The position numbers were made by a program, and so were the translations under genes. Positions 43,192 through 53,013 of a DNA stretch of 64,000 nucleotides are shown here, one piece after another. Under the pieces are notes generated by a model, which saw only the letters and a list, made by a program, of their open reading frames with translations, did not search any database and was not told the origin of the DNA. Position 1 is the stretch's first letter; each line of letters starts with the position of its first letter. The stretch is from Bacteroidota bacterium (lineage in GTDB: Bacteria > Bacteroidota > Bacteroidia > Cytophagales > Cyclobacteriaceae), in NCBI GenBank assembly GCA_023428695.1, contig JAEYWY010000006.1:1-64000 (forward strand), given 5' to 3'.

Positions 43192-43966
43192 TAGCTTTTG
43201 TCAAACCAATAAACATTTCCACCGAAAGTTGTTCGGCGCGCTTGTCCAGTACACCCGGAGGCAGAAACTTCTCATCTAAATTTAGCGGTTTCAAGGCGTT
43301 GCGCAAGGTCTTTCTCCTCATGTTGAATCCCTGCTTTACAACCTGCACAAACAACGCTTCATCGCAATCCAGTTTACTCACTTTATTTCGACGCAGCCTG
43401 ATCACCGCCGACATCACCTTGGGTGGAGGAGTGAACACACCGGGTGAAACCTTGAACAAAGAATCAACTTCATAGAATGCCTGCAGCAAGACACTGAGAA
43501 TGCCATAGGATTTGTTACCGGGAGGCGACGCTATACGATCAGCGACTTCTTTCTGGAGCATACAAACGACCTGATCAACGCTGTCGCGATGTTCGAGTAC
43601 CCGAAAGAATATCTGCGACGAAATATTGTAGGGAAAGTTTCCGATGATCTTCACTTTGCCGGGTGGAAGATTATCAAAATTGAATTCCAGGAAATCACCT
43701 TCTATGATGTGTTGCTGGAGTGTCGGGTAATGTTTCCTGAGATATGCGATGGATTCGCGATCGATCTCAATCAGGTATAACGTTACGCCTGAAATAGCGA
43801 TCAGATACCGGGTGAGCACGCCCATCCCGGGTCCGATCTCAAGCACGACGTCTTCTCCCGTCAGTTGCAACGCTTCCACTATCCTACGGGCGATGTGCTG
43901 ATCATGCAGGAAATGCTGACCAAGAAATTTCTTCGGCCTGACCTTGCCCGTATTCTGTTTCTCCAT
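43154..43966 (-). CDS. rsmA: 16S rRNA dimethyladenosine transferase
   Basis: The start at MEKQNTGKVRPKKFLGQHFLHD (43966) matches the family. The longer reading (43999) adds an unrelated leader. The 270-residue enzyme has the SAM site VLEIGPGMGVLTRYL and the catalytic NFPYNIS motif. It dimethylates A1518/A1519 of 16S rRNA (E. coli numbering). It is co-directional with mgtE and the dehydrogenase. Confidence 0.96.
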   Translation of the reverse strand: MEKQNTGKVRPKKFLGQHFLHDQHIARRIVEALQLTGEDVVLEIGPGMGVLTRYLIAISGVTLYLIEIDRESIAYLRKHYPTLQQHIIEGDFLEFNFDNLPPGKVKIIGNFPYNISSQIFFRVLEHRDSVDQVVCMLQKEVADRIASPPGNKSYGILSVLLQAFYEVDSLFKVSPGVFTPPPKVMSAVIRLRRNKVSKLDCDEALFVQVVKQGFNMRRKTLRNALKPLNLDEKFLPPGVLDKRAEQLSVEMFIGLTKAIEESRGTAPGGI

Positions 43967-44085
43967 CCCGGCAAAAGTACGACGAAGTGACAAAGCCACA
44001 AAAATGCGAATGACCGTAATCCCGCGTGCCCTGTTTCGGAGTTTTCACCTTAATTTGTTATATCGCAGAGGATTAATCCAGAGAC

Positions 44086-45105
44086 ATGACCTCCAACCAT
44101 AAGCCAAGGATCGGAATTACAATAGGTGACCTCAACGGAATCGGACCCGAAGTCATCATGAAAACTCTTGCCGACCACCGACTCTTCAACCTGCTGACGC
44201 CGATAATATACGGATCAAGCAAGGTTATCGCCTTTTATAAGAAGCAGTTAAACATCGAAGAATTCAATTACAGTCAGGTCAGAAACCGCGGGCAGTACTC
44301 GCCGAAGACGACCAACGTTGTGAATTGCTGGGAAGATCAGTTTGAAATCACACCGGGGAAGCCATCGCGTGATTCGGGCAAGGCATCGTTTCTCGCGTTG
44401 AAGCAGGCCTGCGAAGATCTCCGCGACGGGTTGCTCGATGCGCTTGTTACCGCGCCGATCGACAAGCACTCGATTCACAGCGAAGAGTTTCCATTCACCG
44501 GTCATACGTCATACATAACACGATTCTTCGGCGCTGAGCAAAGCCTGATGTTCATGGTCAGCGACGAGTTGAGAGTCGGCCTCGTGACGGAGCATGTCGC
44601 TGTAAAGGACGTGGCGGCCGCGATCACGAAAGAAGCCATCGAATCGAAGCTGCGCATTATGGAACAAAGTCTGCGCAAGGATTTTGGTATCCAAAAGCCC
44701 CGGGTTGCCGTACTTGGATTGAACCCCCACACCGGCGACGGCGGACTCATTGGAACGGAGGACGATCAGATTATCAGGCCGGTGGTTAACGATCAGAGAA
44801 ACAAGGGGAAACTGGTTTATGGACCTTATCCGGCTGACGGATTTTTCGGGACGGCCCAGTACCGCAAGTTTGACGGCGTTCTGGCCATGTACCATGATCA
44901 GGGACTGGTTGCGTTCAAGGCTATTGCGTTCGAAAACGGGGTGAACTTCACTGCGGGATTAAACGTCGTAAGGACGTCGCCCGACCATGGGACAGCGTAT
45001 CCGCTTGCGGGGAAAGGGCAGGCCAGTGAGGAGTCGTTCCGGCAGGCAGTTTTCAGGGCTGTAGACATCTTTAAGGCCCGAAATGAGCCGTTTACAGAAA
45101 AATAA
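44086..45105 (+). CDS. pdxA: 4-hydroxythreonine-4-phosphate dehydrogenase
   Basis: The 339-residue protein has GITIGDLNGIGPEVIMKTL, TAPIDKHSIHSEEFPFTGHTSYITRFF, LGLNPHTGDGGLIGTED and MYHDQGLVAFKAIAFENGVNFTAGL, with the His and Asp metal ligands of PdxA. It acts in pyridoxal phosphate synthesis, producing 3-amino-1-hydroxyacetone phosphate. It is divergent from rsmA. Confidence 0.96.
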   Translation: MTSNHKPRIGITIGDLNGIGPEVIMKTLADHRLFNLLTPIIYGSSKVIAFYKKQLNIEEFNYSQVRNRGQYSPKTTNVVNCWEDQFEITPGKPSRDSGKASFLALKQACEDLRDGLLDALVTAPIDKHSIHSEEFPFTGHTSYITRFFGAEQSLMFMVSDELRVGLVTEHVAVKDVAAAITKEAIESKLRIMEQSLRKDFGIQKPRVAVLGLNPHTGDGGLIGTEDDQIIRPVVNDQRNKGKLVYGPYPADGFFGTAQYRKFDGVLAMYHDQGLVAFKAIAFENGVNFTAGLNVVRTSPDHGTAYPLAGKGQASEESFRQAVFRAVDIFKARNEPFTEK

Positions 45106-45195
45106 GGGTACTTCTGTTTAGTATTTGGCCCTTCGGCTGCCCGCATGCATGTTCCGTAGATTAATCGTTATATTTGATTTCAAGTATTGGTTGAA

Positions 45196-45582
45196 ATGGA
45201 TATTGTCACTAAAAAGCAACTGAACATTCTAATCCAGCTGGCCGAAGCCGACAAGCACTTTGCGAAGATCGAACGCGAGATGATTTTTAAGATTGCCAGT
45301 GACCGCAAATTTCCCGAAAAGGACGTCCAGGAACTGATCCGAAATCCGGAACCCATTGATTCTCTGGGTGCTCTGTCGCCGGACCAGAAGTTTGAATACC
45401 TGATTTCCTGCATCGAGTTAATTTTTGCTGACCAGAATGTTTTCGAAAGTGAGGTCATTTTCAGCAAAAACATTGCAATCAAGCTTGGTTTCAAGAAAGG
45501 CGTAATTGACTATTTCATCGAACACTACGGCAAAAAAAGCCGCAGGGAGTTCCGCGATGTGGCTCTCAGCCAGTTTATTTAG
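45196..45582 (+). CDS. TerB-like domain protein
   Basis: The start is ATG at 45196. An upstream TTG at 45187 is possible. The 128-residue helical protein has the TerB-like pattern ILIQLAEADKHFAKIEREMIFKIASDRKFPEKDVQ and EYLISCIELIFADQNVFESEVIFSKNIAIKLGF, two repeats with acidic D/E pairs that bind metal in TerB. Family members are linked to tellurite resistance and stress signalling, but many occur as single genes of unknown function. There is no ter operon here. Confidence 0.75.
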   Translation: MDIVTKKQLNILIQLAEADKHFAKIEREMIFKIASDRKFPEKDVQELIRNPEPIDSLGALSPDQKFEYLISCIELIFADQNVFESEVIFSKNIAIKLGFKKGVIDYFIEHYGKKSRREFRDVALSQFI

Positions 45583-45737
45583 CCTGATTCGGCCGAAAGG
45601 CGGCTCAAATCGGGCGTTTCCTTTCATCCGGCAGCGCTGAACCGCAAATTGTCTGCACCGTCTGGTGCACATTCTCATTAAATGTCCTAAATTTGCCGAC
45701 TAATTTTTTAACCGCCCTGTTTGGGGAACTACTGGAG

Positions 45738-46268
45738 GTGGGTGATTTTCGCGTAAATATCGTTGGCCTGAGCAACAAGCTCCATCAGTTCGAATACGAG
45801 GTTGGAGATGAGTTTTTCGGGCATTACGGCACCGGGGTGGTCTCAAAGGGAAGGTTTCGGGCGGATGTTGCGTTGAACAAACACGAAACCTTTATTGAGG
45901 CGGATTTTAACATCAAGGGAACGGCTACGCTGACGTGTGACCGAAGCCTTGAACCGTTCGATTATCCGATCTGGACGAAAAAGAAGGTGTTGTTCAAATA
46001 TGGCGACACCGACGAAGAGATCAGTGACGAAATCGTGATGATAAATCGGGACGCTGTTGCGCTGGAACTCGGCCAATACATTTACGAGTTTATCGTACTG
46101 GCGGTGCCGATGAAAAAACTTCATCCAAGGTTCGCAGCAGAAGAAACCCTTGATGAAGGAAACGAAGAAGGTAAGATTGTATATCGTTCCGGAGACGAGG
46201 ATCAGAATGATGACGGCGACGACGGAAATATCGATCCCCGATGGAACATTTTGAAGAAATTAAAATAA
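45738..46268 (+). CDS. DUF177 / YceD-family protein
   Basis: The start is placed at GTG 45738, which begins VGDFRVNIVGLSNKLHQFEYEVGDEFF, the normal N-terminus of Bacteroidota DUF177 proteins. An upstream TTG at 45693 would add 15 residues. The body has FNIKGTATLTCDRSLEPFDYPI, matching the C-x-R-C-like beta core of YceD proteins with one Cys. The acidic tail (about 140-176) is typical. YceD is needed for 23S rRNA accumulation in other bacteria and usually precedes rpmF, as here. Confidence 0.85.
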   Translation: MGDFRVNIVGLSNKLHQFEYEVGDEFFGHYGTGVVSKGRFRADVALNKHETFIEADFNIKGTATLTCDRSLEPFDYPIWTKKKVLFKYGDTDEEISDEIVMINRDAVALELGQYIYEFIVLAVPMKKLHPRFAAEETLDEGNEEGKIVYRSGDEDQNDDGDDGNIDPRWNILKKLK

Positions 46269-46280
46269 ACTGTTTGTACT

Positions 46281-46472
46281 ATGCCAAATCCGAAGCGTAA
46301 AACCTCGAAAACACGAAGGGATAAAAGAAGAACACATTACAAGGCGACTGCGAGACAATTTACTGTTTGCCCTACAACAGGTGAACATCACCTCCCCCAT
46401 CGCGCCTACTGGCACGAAGGAAAACTTTACTTCAATGGTAAAGTGGTGATGGAAAAAGAAGTGCTTGCCTGA
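46281..46472 (+). CDS. rpmF: 50S ribosomal protein L32
   Basis: This 63-residue protein has the L32 signature [54 protein letters not shown]. It keeps only one Cys (CPTTGE), so it is the Cys-poor, zinc-independent type. It follows DUF177 by 12 bases, the conserved bacterial order. Confidence 0.97.
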   Translation: MPNPKRKTSKTRRDKRRTHYKATARQFTVCPTTGEHHLPHRAYWHEGKLYFNGKVVMEKEVLA

Positions 46473-46590
46473 GAAATGATCAAACTCGCTCTCCCGAACT
46501 GCACGTCAGGAAAAGGCATAACCGAATGGTCAATGTTGGCGAGCGAACAGAATTTGCAGCGTTCTCATAGGAACTTATCCAGATAACATC

Positions 46591-46628
46591 CTGCCCGATG
46601 ATGGCCTCATCGGGCAGTTCTATTTTTG
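46591..46628 (+). terminator. Terminator after rpmF
   Basis: The stem CTGCCCGATGA/TCATCGGGCAG (46591-46601, 46607-46617) is followed by TTCTATTTTT. The TATTTTTG at its end (46621-46628) also matches TAnnTTTG and could double as the fabH -7 box. Confidence 0.75.
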
Positions 46629-46668
46629 AAGAGGTAATCAACACCCTTCATCGGCCAAAAAAATTACT

Positions 46669-47664
46669 ATGACAAAAATCAGAGCAGCAATCACAGGCGT
46701 GGGTGGATATGTTCCGGATTATATCCTAACCAACAAGGAGCTCGAAACGATGGTGGACACAAGCGATGAGTGGATCACCACCCGCACCGGAATCAAAGAA
46801 AGAAGAATTCTTAAAGGCGAAAACAAAGGTGTTTCTGTCCTTGGCATAGAAGCCGTTAAGAACATGCTGGCGAAAACAAACACAGATCCGAAAGATATCG
46901 ACCTGATCGTGTTCGCAACCGTTACAGCCGACATGACATTCCCGGCAACCGCAAACATCGTTGCTACCGCTGTGGGCGCGGTTAACGCGTTCAGTTTCGA
47001 TATGAGCGCCGCGTGTTCAGGGTTTATTTACGCGCTCACTACCGGAGCAAGTTTCATTGAATCCGGCCGTTACAAAAAAGTTGTTGTTATCGGCGGAGAC
47101 AAGATGTCGGCGATTATGGATTACACCGACCGTACCACATGTATAATCTTCGGAGATGGCGCGGGATGTGTGCTGCTCGAACCAACAACGGAAGAAGTTG
47201 GTGTTATGGATTCCATCCACAAAAGCGATGGCAGCGGTGAAACATATCTTCACATGAAAGCGGGCGGAAGCCGTTTACCTGCATCCGTTGAAACTGTTTC
47301 GGCACGTCAGCATTTCGTCTACCAGGAAGGTGCAGCAGTTTTCAAATTCGCTGTAACAAACATGGCCGATGTAGCCGCACAGATAGCTGAACGAAATAAC
47401 CTCACTCCGGAAAGTATTGCGTGGCTCGTACCACATCAGGCAAACAAACGCATCATCGACGCAACCGCAAGCCGCGTCGGAATTTCCGAAGACAAGGTGA
47501 TGATGAACATCGAACGTTACGGAAACACAACTGCGGGAACAATTCCGTTACTGCTTTGGGATTATGAAAAGCAGTTGAAAAAAGGTGACAATCTGATCCT
47601 CGCGGCATTTGGTGGCGGATTCACATGGGGAGCGATCTATGTGAAATGGGCTTACAACCCCTAA
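46669..47664 (+). CDS. fabH: 3-oxoacyl-ACP synthase III (KAS III)
   Basis: The 331-residue protein has the full FabH catalytic triad: Cys116 in [13 protein letters not shown], His256 in [10 protein letters not shown] and Asn286 in [10 protein letters not shown]. The N-terminal [17 protein letters not shown] and [14 protein letters not shown] are typical. It starts fatty-acid synthesis by condensing an acyl-CoA with malonyl-ACP. It heads a group with efp, accB and accC, linking malonyl-CoA supply to its use. Confidence 0.97.
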   Translation: MTKIRAAITGVGGYVPDYILTNKELETMVDTSDEWITTRTGIKERRILKGENKGVSVLGIEAVKNMLAKTNTDPKDIDLIVFATVTADMTFPATANIVATAVGAVNAFSFDMSAACSGFIYALTTGASFIESGRYKKVVVIGGDKMSAIMDYTDRTTCIIFGDGAGCVLLEPTTEEVGVMDSIHKSDGSGETYLHMKAGGSRLPASVETVSARQHFVYQEGAAVFKFAVTNMADVAAQIAERNNLTPESIAWLVPHQANKRIIDATASRVGISEDKVMMNIERYGNTTAGTIPLLLWDYEKQLKKGDNLILAAFGGGFTWGAIYVKWAYNP

Positions 47665-47730
47665 TCAGCGACGCACGCGACCGAATTGAATATATTGAAT
47701 TGATTTGTAACTTAACGACTTAATTTATTT

Positions 47731-48297
47731 ATGGCAACCGTATCTGATCTAAGCAAGGGAAACTTCATACGATACAACGGCGAGGTAATGCAAATAGAAG
47801 AATTGCAACACCGCACGCCGGGTAACCTCCGCGCTTTTTATCAAATCAAAATGAGGAACGTGCGAAATGGTAAGCTTGCTGAAAACAGATTCCGCCCCGG
47901 TGATGAAGTTCAGATTCTCAGAGTAGAAACAAAGGAATATCAATACCTGTATGCCGATGGCGAAAGTCTGGTGTGCATGGATAACGTAACCTATGATCAG
48001 GTTTATATCGACAAGACATTGCTTGGTGATTCAGTGAACTACATCAAGGAAGGCGTCACATTACTTATTGCATTTGAAGATGGTACGAACCCGATAACGG
48101 CAGAGGCACCATCACACGTTGTGCTTGAGGTGGAATACACCGAACCGGGCATTGCAGGCGATACAGCTACACGCACATTGAAGCCTGCCAAGATGGAGAA
48201 CGGTGTTGAAATCCGTGTCCCGCTGTTTATAAACGCCGGTGAAAAAATCAAAGTAGATACGCGTACCGGTGAGTATGTTGAACGCGTCAAAGAATAA
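47731..48297 (+). CDS. efp: Elongation factor P
   Basis: The 188-residue protein has the three EF-P domains: the KOW-like N-domain (1-65), an OB domain (about 66-126) and a C-terminal OB domain ending TRTGEYVERV. It relieves ribosome stalling at poly-proline. The loop tip reads HRTPGNLRAF, with Asn32 where E. coli has the beta-lysylated Lys34 and Pseudomonas the rhamnosylated Arg32. It is thus probably unmodified or modified by another route. Confidence 0.96.
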   Translation: MATVSDLSKGNFIRYNGEVMQIEELQHRTPGNLRAFYQIKMRNVRNGKLAENRFRPGDEVQILRVETKEYQYLYADGESLVCMDNVTYDQVYIDKTLLGDSVNYIKEGVTLLIAFEDGTNPITAEAPSHVVLEVEYTEPGIAGDTATRTLKPAKMENGVEIRVPLFINAGEKIKVDTRTGEYVERVKE

Positions 48298-48306
48298 CTA
48301 CCGACC

Positions 48307-48894
48307 ATGAGCAAAAACAGAGCATCAAAGTCATCTGCGCGAAAGGAAGAAAAGCCCGCGCGGGCAACAAGCACAACGTCGCAGCCCGAAATGAAAACAT
48401 CAGAGATCCGGGACCTCATCGATTTCATTTCGAAAACCGGCCTTAATGAGGTCAACATTGAAACGAAAGAATTGAAACTTCACGTCAAGCGTGAGCCGGA
48501 CCAGAAGATATTCAAGTCATCGCCAATGATGGCGCCCATTAGCGGAACGCCGCAGGTAATGCAGCAGACGACGCCGCAAGCAGTACAACAAGGCACGGCG
48601 CCTGCGACAACCCCCAAGACGGAGAAAGCCGCAGAAACGACGTCAGGGAAAAATGCAGTGGAGATCAAGTCGCCGATGATCGGAACGTTCTATCGCTCTG
48701 CCAATCCTGATTCACCGCCATTCGTGTCTGTTGGTGACAAGGTCAGCAAAGGCCAGACTGTCTGCATCATTGAAGCCATGAAACTCTTCAATGAAATCGA
48801 ATCCGAACACAGTGGAACAATTGTGAAAGTGATGCTCGAGAACGCAAGCCCTGTTGAATATGACCAGGTGTTGTTCCTGGTTGAGCCGGATTAA
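48307..48894 (+). CDS. accB: Acetyl-CoA carboxylase biotin carboxyl carrier protein
   Basis: The 195-residue BCCP has a charged N-terminal region, an Ala/Pro/Thr/Gln-rich linker (about 75-115) and the biotinyl domain (about 118-195) with the biotin lysine K159 in [13 protein letters not shown]. The usual motif is AMKM; Leu after the Lys is found in many BCCPs. It carries carboxybiotin from AccC to the carboxyltransferase. It is 9 bases after efp and 20 before accC. Confidence 0.96.
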   Translation: MSKNRASKSSARKEEKPARATSTTSQPEMKTSEIRDLIDFISKTGLNEVNIETKELKLHVKREPDQKIFKSSPMMAPISGTPQVMQQTTPQAVQQGTAPATTPKTEKAAETTSGKNAVEIKSPMIGTFYRSANPDSPPFVSVGDKVSKGQTVCIIEAMKLFNEIESEHSGTIVKVMLENASPVEYDQVLFLVEPD

Positions 48895-48914
48895 CAAGCG
48901 AAATAAGCTGCTGC

Positions 48915-50267
48915 ATGTTTAAAAAGATATTAATTGCGAACCGGGGTGAAATCGCCTTGCGCGTAATCCGTACCTGCAAAGAGATGGATATCAAGACGGT
49001 CGCTGTTTATTCCACTGCTGATCGCGAAAGTCTGCACGTACGCTTCGCCGACGAAGCCGTATGTATTGGTGACGCACCCAGCAAGGATTCATACCTCAAT
49101 ATTCCACGAATAATTTCCGCCGCAGAGATCACGAATGCCGACGCTATCCATCCAGGATACGGCTTCCTTTCTGAGCGCGCCGAGTTCTCAGCCATCTGCC
49201 ACGAATACGGAATCAAATTCATTGGCCCTACGCCAGGCATGATCGAAGCGATGGGCGACAAGTCGACCGCAAAGGACACGATGAAAAAAGCCGGCGTTCC
49301 TACTATCCCGGGGAGCGATGGTCTGCTGACTTCGATTGACGAAGGTATGAAGCTCGCGAAGGAAATCGGATACCCGGTCATCATTAAGGCAACAGCCGGT
49401 GGCGGTGGTAAAGGGATGCGAATCATTAACGATGCATCGGAATTCAAAAAAGCGTGGGATGACGCGAAACGCGAGGCCGCTGCCGCATTTGGAAATGATG
49501 GCCTGTACCTCGAAAAGTTCGTGGAAGAACCCCGTCATATCGAAATTCAGATTGTAGGCGACCAATACGGCAAGGCGTGCCACCTTTCAGAGCGCGACTG
49601 CTCAATACAGCGTCGTCACCAGAAGCTTGTGGAAGAAACGCCATCACCAATCCTCAACCAGGAATTGCGCGAGCGTATGGGTGAAGCTGCAATCAAAGGT
49701 GCCAAAGCGATAAAGTATGAAGGCGCCGGAACAATCGAGTTCCTCGTTGACAAACACGGCAATTTCTATTTCATGGAGATGAATACGCGTATTCAGGTTG
49801 AGCACCCCATCACGGAAGAAGTGACCGACTACGACCTCATTCGCGAACAAATCAAAGTGGCTGCGGGTGTTCCGATTTCCGGAACCAACTATTACCCGAA
49901 CCTTTACGCTATGGAGTGCCGCATTAATGCCGAAGATCCGGCAAACGGATTCCGCCCCTCACCGGGAAAGATTCTCAACCTTCACCTTCCCGGAGGTCAT
50001 GGCGTGCGTGTTGACAGTCACGTTTATGCAGGTTATACGATTCCGCCCAATTATGATTCGATGATCGCCAAGCTTATTGTAAGCGGCCAGTCGCGGGAGG
50101 ACGTGATTACGCGTATGAAACGCGCGTTGAGTGAGTTCGTTATCGAAGGTGTAAAGACAACAATTCCTTTCCACCTGGCTCTGATGGACAACCCGACGTT
50201 CCGAAGCGGCAAATTCACCACGAAATTCCTTGAAACATCGTTTGACTTTTCTTCACTGAAGAGTTAG
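48915..50267 (+). CDS. accC: Biotin carboxylase subunit of acetyl-CoA carboxylase
   Basis: This 450-residue ATP-grasp enzyme has [23 protein letters not shown], the Gly-rich ATP loop [46 protein letters not shown] and [20 protein letters not shown]. It carboxylates biotin on AccB with bicarbonate and ATP. A terminator follows at 50290. Confidence 0.98.
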   Translation: MFKKILIANRGEIALRVIRTCKEMDIKTVAVYSTADRESLHVRFADEAVCIGDAPSKDSYLNIPRIISAAEITNADAIHPGYGFLSERAEFSAICHEYGIKFIGPTPGMIEAMGDKSTAKDTMKKAGVPTIPGSDGLLTSIDEGMKLAKEIGYPVIIKATAGGGGKGMRIINDASEFKKAWDDAKREAAAAFGNDGLYLEKFVEEPRHIEIQIVGDQYGKACHLSERDCSIQRRHQKLVEETPSPILNQELRERMGEAAIKGAKAIKYEGAGTIEFLVDKHGNFYFMEMNTRIQVEHPITEEVTDYDLIREQIKVAAGVPISGTNYYPNLYAMECRINAEDPANGFRPSPGKILNLHLPGGHGVRVDSHVYAGYTIPPNYDSMIAKLIVSGQSREDVITRMKRALSEFVIEGVKTTIPFHLALMDNPTFRSGKFTTKFLETSFDFSSLKS

Positions 50268-50289
50268 TTCCCGGAAAATACATCATCAT

Positions 50290-50323
50290 AAAAAAAGGAT
50301 ACTCTTAAACAGTATCCTTTTTT
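50290..50323. terminator. Terminator after accC
   Basis: AAAAAAGGATACT and AGTATCCTTTTTT form a strong stem with a 7-base loop and T-runs on both strands. It can serve accC and the opposing small gene. Confidence 0.88.
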
Positions 50324-50345
50324 CATTTTCCGACTACACTGGTCA

Positions 50346-50654
50346 TCACAGCAAAAGGATAAGCAGGATAATGATAAGCAAAGCGCCAATACTGATGTAG
50401 ACGCCGCCACTCAACGCTTTCACCTCGTCACGAATCTCGCGTGCTTCTTTCTTCAACGCTTTCTTCTCTGCACGCGACATCTTACTTTTGTCCATGGCGT
50501 GAATTTCCTCAACGCGCTTCTGAAGACGTTCAATCTTTTGTCCGGGTGTTTCTTCAGTTAACGAAACCGGCTCCGCAGTAACGGCAAACGCGGGCGAGGC
50601 AAGTGCCATCATCGCTGCGACAAATAGTGATTTGATCACCTTGTGTGTTTTCAT
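50346..50654 (-). CDS. Small exported coiled-coil protein with C-terminal membrane anchor
   Basis: The 102-residue protein has a signal peptide (MKTHKVIKSLFVAAMMALASPAFA), a Lys/Glu-rich coiled coil (about 38-80, KIERLQKRVEEIHAMDKSKMSRAEKKALKKEAREIRDEVK) and a C-terminal transmembrane helix (YISIGALLIIILLILLL). Such short proteins recur in Bacteroidota genomes and have no assigned function. Confidence 0.8.
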   Translation of the reverse strand: MKTHKVIKSLFVAAMMALASPAFAVTAEPVSLTEETPGQKIERLQKRVEEIHAMDKSKMSRAEKKALKKEAREIRDEVKALSGGVYISIGALLIIILLILLL

Positions 50655-50792
50655 AGGGTGAAATTTTTGGTATAATGACCCTCATTAAAAATCTGGTGCC
50701 ACAGGCATAAAAATCATATTACCCTGATGGACCGATTATCGGCCGGAGTCCTTATTTTCGCACATAGCGTGAGGAAATTGAATGAGCAGTCT

Positions 50793-52142
50793 ATGCAGCT
50801 AGCACAAGAAACCCTTTCGGGTTGGGGTAACATTCCAAAGTCATCCTGCAAGGTCCAATACATAAGGAACATCGCCGATCTATCGGAACCTGTTCCCGGC
50901 ACCACTGTTTTACCCCGCGGGCTTGGTCGCAGTTATGCGGATCAGGCCACGAATGAAGGACAAGTGGTTCTGAAGATGGAAAAGATGAATCACTTCCTTT
51001 CCTTTGATGAGGAACGCGGTATACTGCATTGCGAGGCCGGAGTATCTCTCGAAGAAATCCTTGCGCATTTCGTGCCACGAGGTTGGTTTCCGATGATCAC
51101 GCCCGGAACGAAATACGTCACCATCGGTGGCGCTATCGCCAACGACGTTCACGGCAAGGCGCATCACGCCGACGGATCGTTTGTCAATTGCGTTTACGAT
51201 TTCACAATACGTCTTGCTGACGGTGCAATTTTACGTGCAAGCCGTGAGGAAAATCCGGATTTGTTTTGGGCAAATTTCGGCGGATTGGGATTAATGGGAA
51301 CGATACTAACCGCCACGATACAGCTACGGAAAATCGAGACGTCTTACTTCCGCCAGAAAGCATTCGCTGCAAAGAACCTGGAAGAAATGCTGGATGCCAT
51401 CGATAGAACTGCTGATGAATTCCCTGCGTCCGTAGCATGGATCGATCCCATGGCGCGTGGCAAAAGACTTGGACGCGGTGTTCTCAGTATGGGTGATCAC
51501 GCACGTCTTGACGAGCTTCCGGCGAAGCTGAAAAAAGATCCACTAAAGGTTGGAAAGAAGCCCAGGATCACCGTGCCCTTTTACCTTCCGGCCTTTGCAC
51601 TGAACAAGCTCACGGTCGGGATACTGGATATGGTGATCTACAACATGCAGAAATCCGCGCCGTCATTTTCGCATTACGACAAGTTCTTCTATCCGCTTGA
51701 TATGATCAACAACTGGAACCGCGGCTACGGAAAGCGTGGCTTTATCCAGTATCAGTTCGTGATCCCGTTAACGGACGGACTAAAGAACATCCGACTTATA
51801 CTGGAACAGATCACACAAAGCAATTGTACGCCGTTCCTGAATGTGCTCAAGAAGTTCGGAAAGGAACAGGGTGGACTACTATCGTTTCCGTTTGAAGGCT
51901 ATACGTTTGCCATTGATTTTCCGGTTACGCCGCAACTGAAACCATTCACGCGCAAACTTGATCAGATGGTGCTTGAGATGGGCGGACGGATTTACCTTGG
52001 TAAGGACGCTTATCTTGATGAACAAACCTTCAAGGCGATGTATCCTCAGTACGTTGACTGGCTCGCAATCAAAAAGAAGTACGACCCGGGAAATGTATTT
52101 TCGTCGGATCTCGCGCGACGAATCGGGCTCGTCAACGCGTAG
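50793..52142 (+). CDS. FAD-binding oxidoreductase, DprE1-like
   Basis: The start is put at MQLAQETLSGWGN (50793), the usual N-terminus of the family. A longer reading from 50727 adds 22 non-conserved residues. The 449-residue protein has a VAO-type FAD domain: TVLPRGLGRSYADQA, MITPGTKYVTIGGAIANDVHGKAHHADGSF and FGGLGLMGTILTATIQL. The C-terminal part, with YDKFFYPLDMINNWNRGYGKRGFIQYQFVIP, closely follows DprE1 (decaprenylphosphoryl-ribose oxidase). The DprE2 partner is not in the window, so the polyprenyl-sugar substrate is inference. Confidence 0.85.
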   Translation: MQLAQETLSGWGNIPKSSCKVQYIRNIADLSEPVPGTTVLPRGLGRSYADQATNEGQVVLKMEKMNHFLSFDEERGILHCEAGVSLEEILAHFVPRGWFPMITPGTKYVTIGGAIANDVHGKAHHADGSFVNCVYDFTIRLADGAILRASREENPDLFWANFGGLGLMGTILTATIQLRKIETSYFRQKAFAAKNLEEMLDAIDRTADEFPASVAWIDPMARGKRLGRGVLSMGDHARLDELPAKLKKDPLKVGKKPRITVPFYLPAFALNKLTVGILDMVIYNMQKSAPSFSHYDKFFYPLDMINNWNRGYGKRGFIQYQFVIPLTDGLKNIRLILEQITQSNCTPFLNVLKKFGKEQGGLLSFPFEGYTFAIDFPVTPQLKPFTRKLDQMVLEMGGRIYLGKDAYLDEQTFKAMYPQYVDWLAIKKKYDPGNVFSSDLARRIGLVNA

Positions 52143-52751
52143 TTATTTCTGCTTTTTCGCTTTAGCTGGTTTTTCTTTCTTTTCGCGCAACGATTCTTCA
52201 ATACGCTGTTCAAGTTCCGCGTACCACGCTTCGCCGTATTTTCTTATCAGCGGATCTTTCAGAAATTTATAAACAGGTACCTGCAATTCTTTTCCAAAAG
52301 CACACGCCGGTGAGCATATGTGCCATTTGTGATAGTTCAATGCTTCAAAATTTTTCTTCGATGTAACGCGAATGGGATACAGGTGACACGAGATTGGCTT
52401 CTTCCATGAAATTTTCCCGTCAAGATATGCCTGCTCGATACCGCATTTCAGAATTCCCTTATTGTCGTAGATCGCGTACACGCATTCGCGGCCCGCAATA
52501 ACCGGAGTACACAATTCGCCTTCATCATCAACGGTGTGTGTGCCCTGTTTTTCAATTTCCCTGATGCCTTCAGGCGACAGATACGGCTTTACGATCGGGT
52601 AAATTTCCTCAAGGATCTCGAGTTCAGGATCTTCGAGGGGTGCTCCAAAATCTCCTTCGACGCAGCACGCGCCCTTACATTTGTCGAGATTGCAAACAAA
52701 TTCCTTATCGCGGACGTCGTCAGAAACAAGTACTTCACCGACTTTGATCAT
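52143..52751 (-). CDS. DUF3109 family Cys-rich protein
   Basis: The start at [13 protein letters not shown] (52751) fits the family. The 202-residue protein has a conserved Cys set: [35 protein letters not shown] and [10 protein letters not shown], consistent with an iron-sulfur or zinc site like that of the YkgJ/CxxCxxCC family. A C-terminal Lys-rich tail follows. The function is unknown, and the gene is widespread in Bacteroidota. It is convergent with the DprE1-like gene, with stops touching. Confidence 0.9.
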   Translation of the reverse strand: MIKVGEVLVSDDVRDKEFVCNLDKCKGACCVEGDFGAPLEDPELEILEEIYPIVKPYLSPEGIREIEKQGTHTVDDEGELCTPVIAGRECVYAIYDNKGILKCGIEQAYLDGKISWKKPISCHLYPIRVTSKKNFEALNYHKWHICSPACAFGKELQVPVYKFLKDPLIRKYGEAWYAELEQRIEESLREKKEKPAKAKKQK

Positions 52752-53013
52752 TATCGCTGGCGTTTGAAATGAATATTTTCGCAATTTACCTCAATTCGTC
52801 GCCAAACTTTCGCGTTGTTTTGATTTTTTCTTGTCAATATTTGTTACTAATTCGTTTTGGATGATTTCCCATCCGATACAAATCGGAAAAATACCGTTAG
52901 CAGGCATTCAAAAAATCGAAAAAATTCACCAAACGGCACCACCGGTTTTGATGTGATTTTTATTCCCGCCTGAACACGGTAATCGTTGTGGGATGTTTTA
53001 ATTTACGGCTTGA

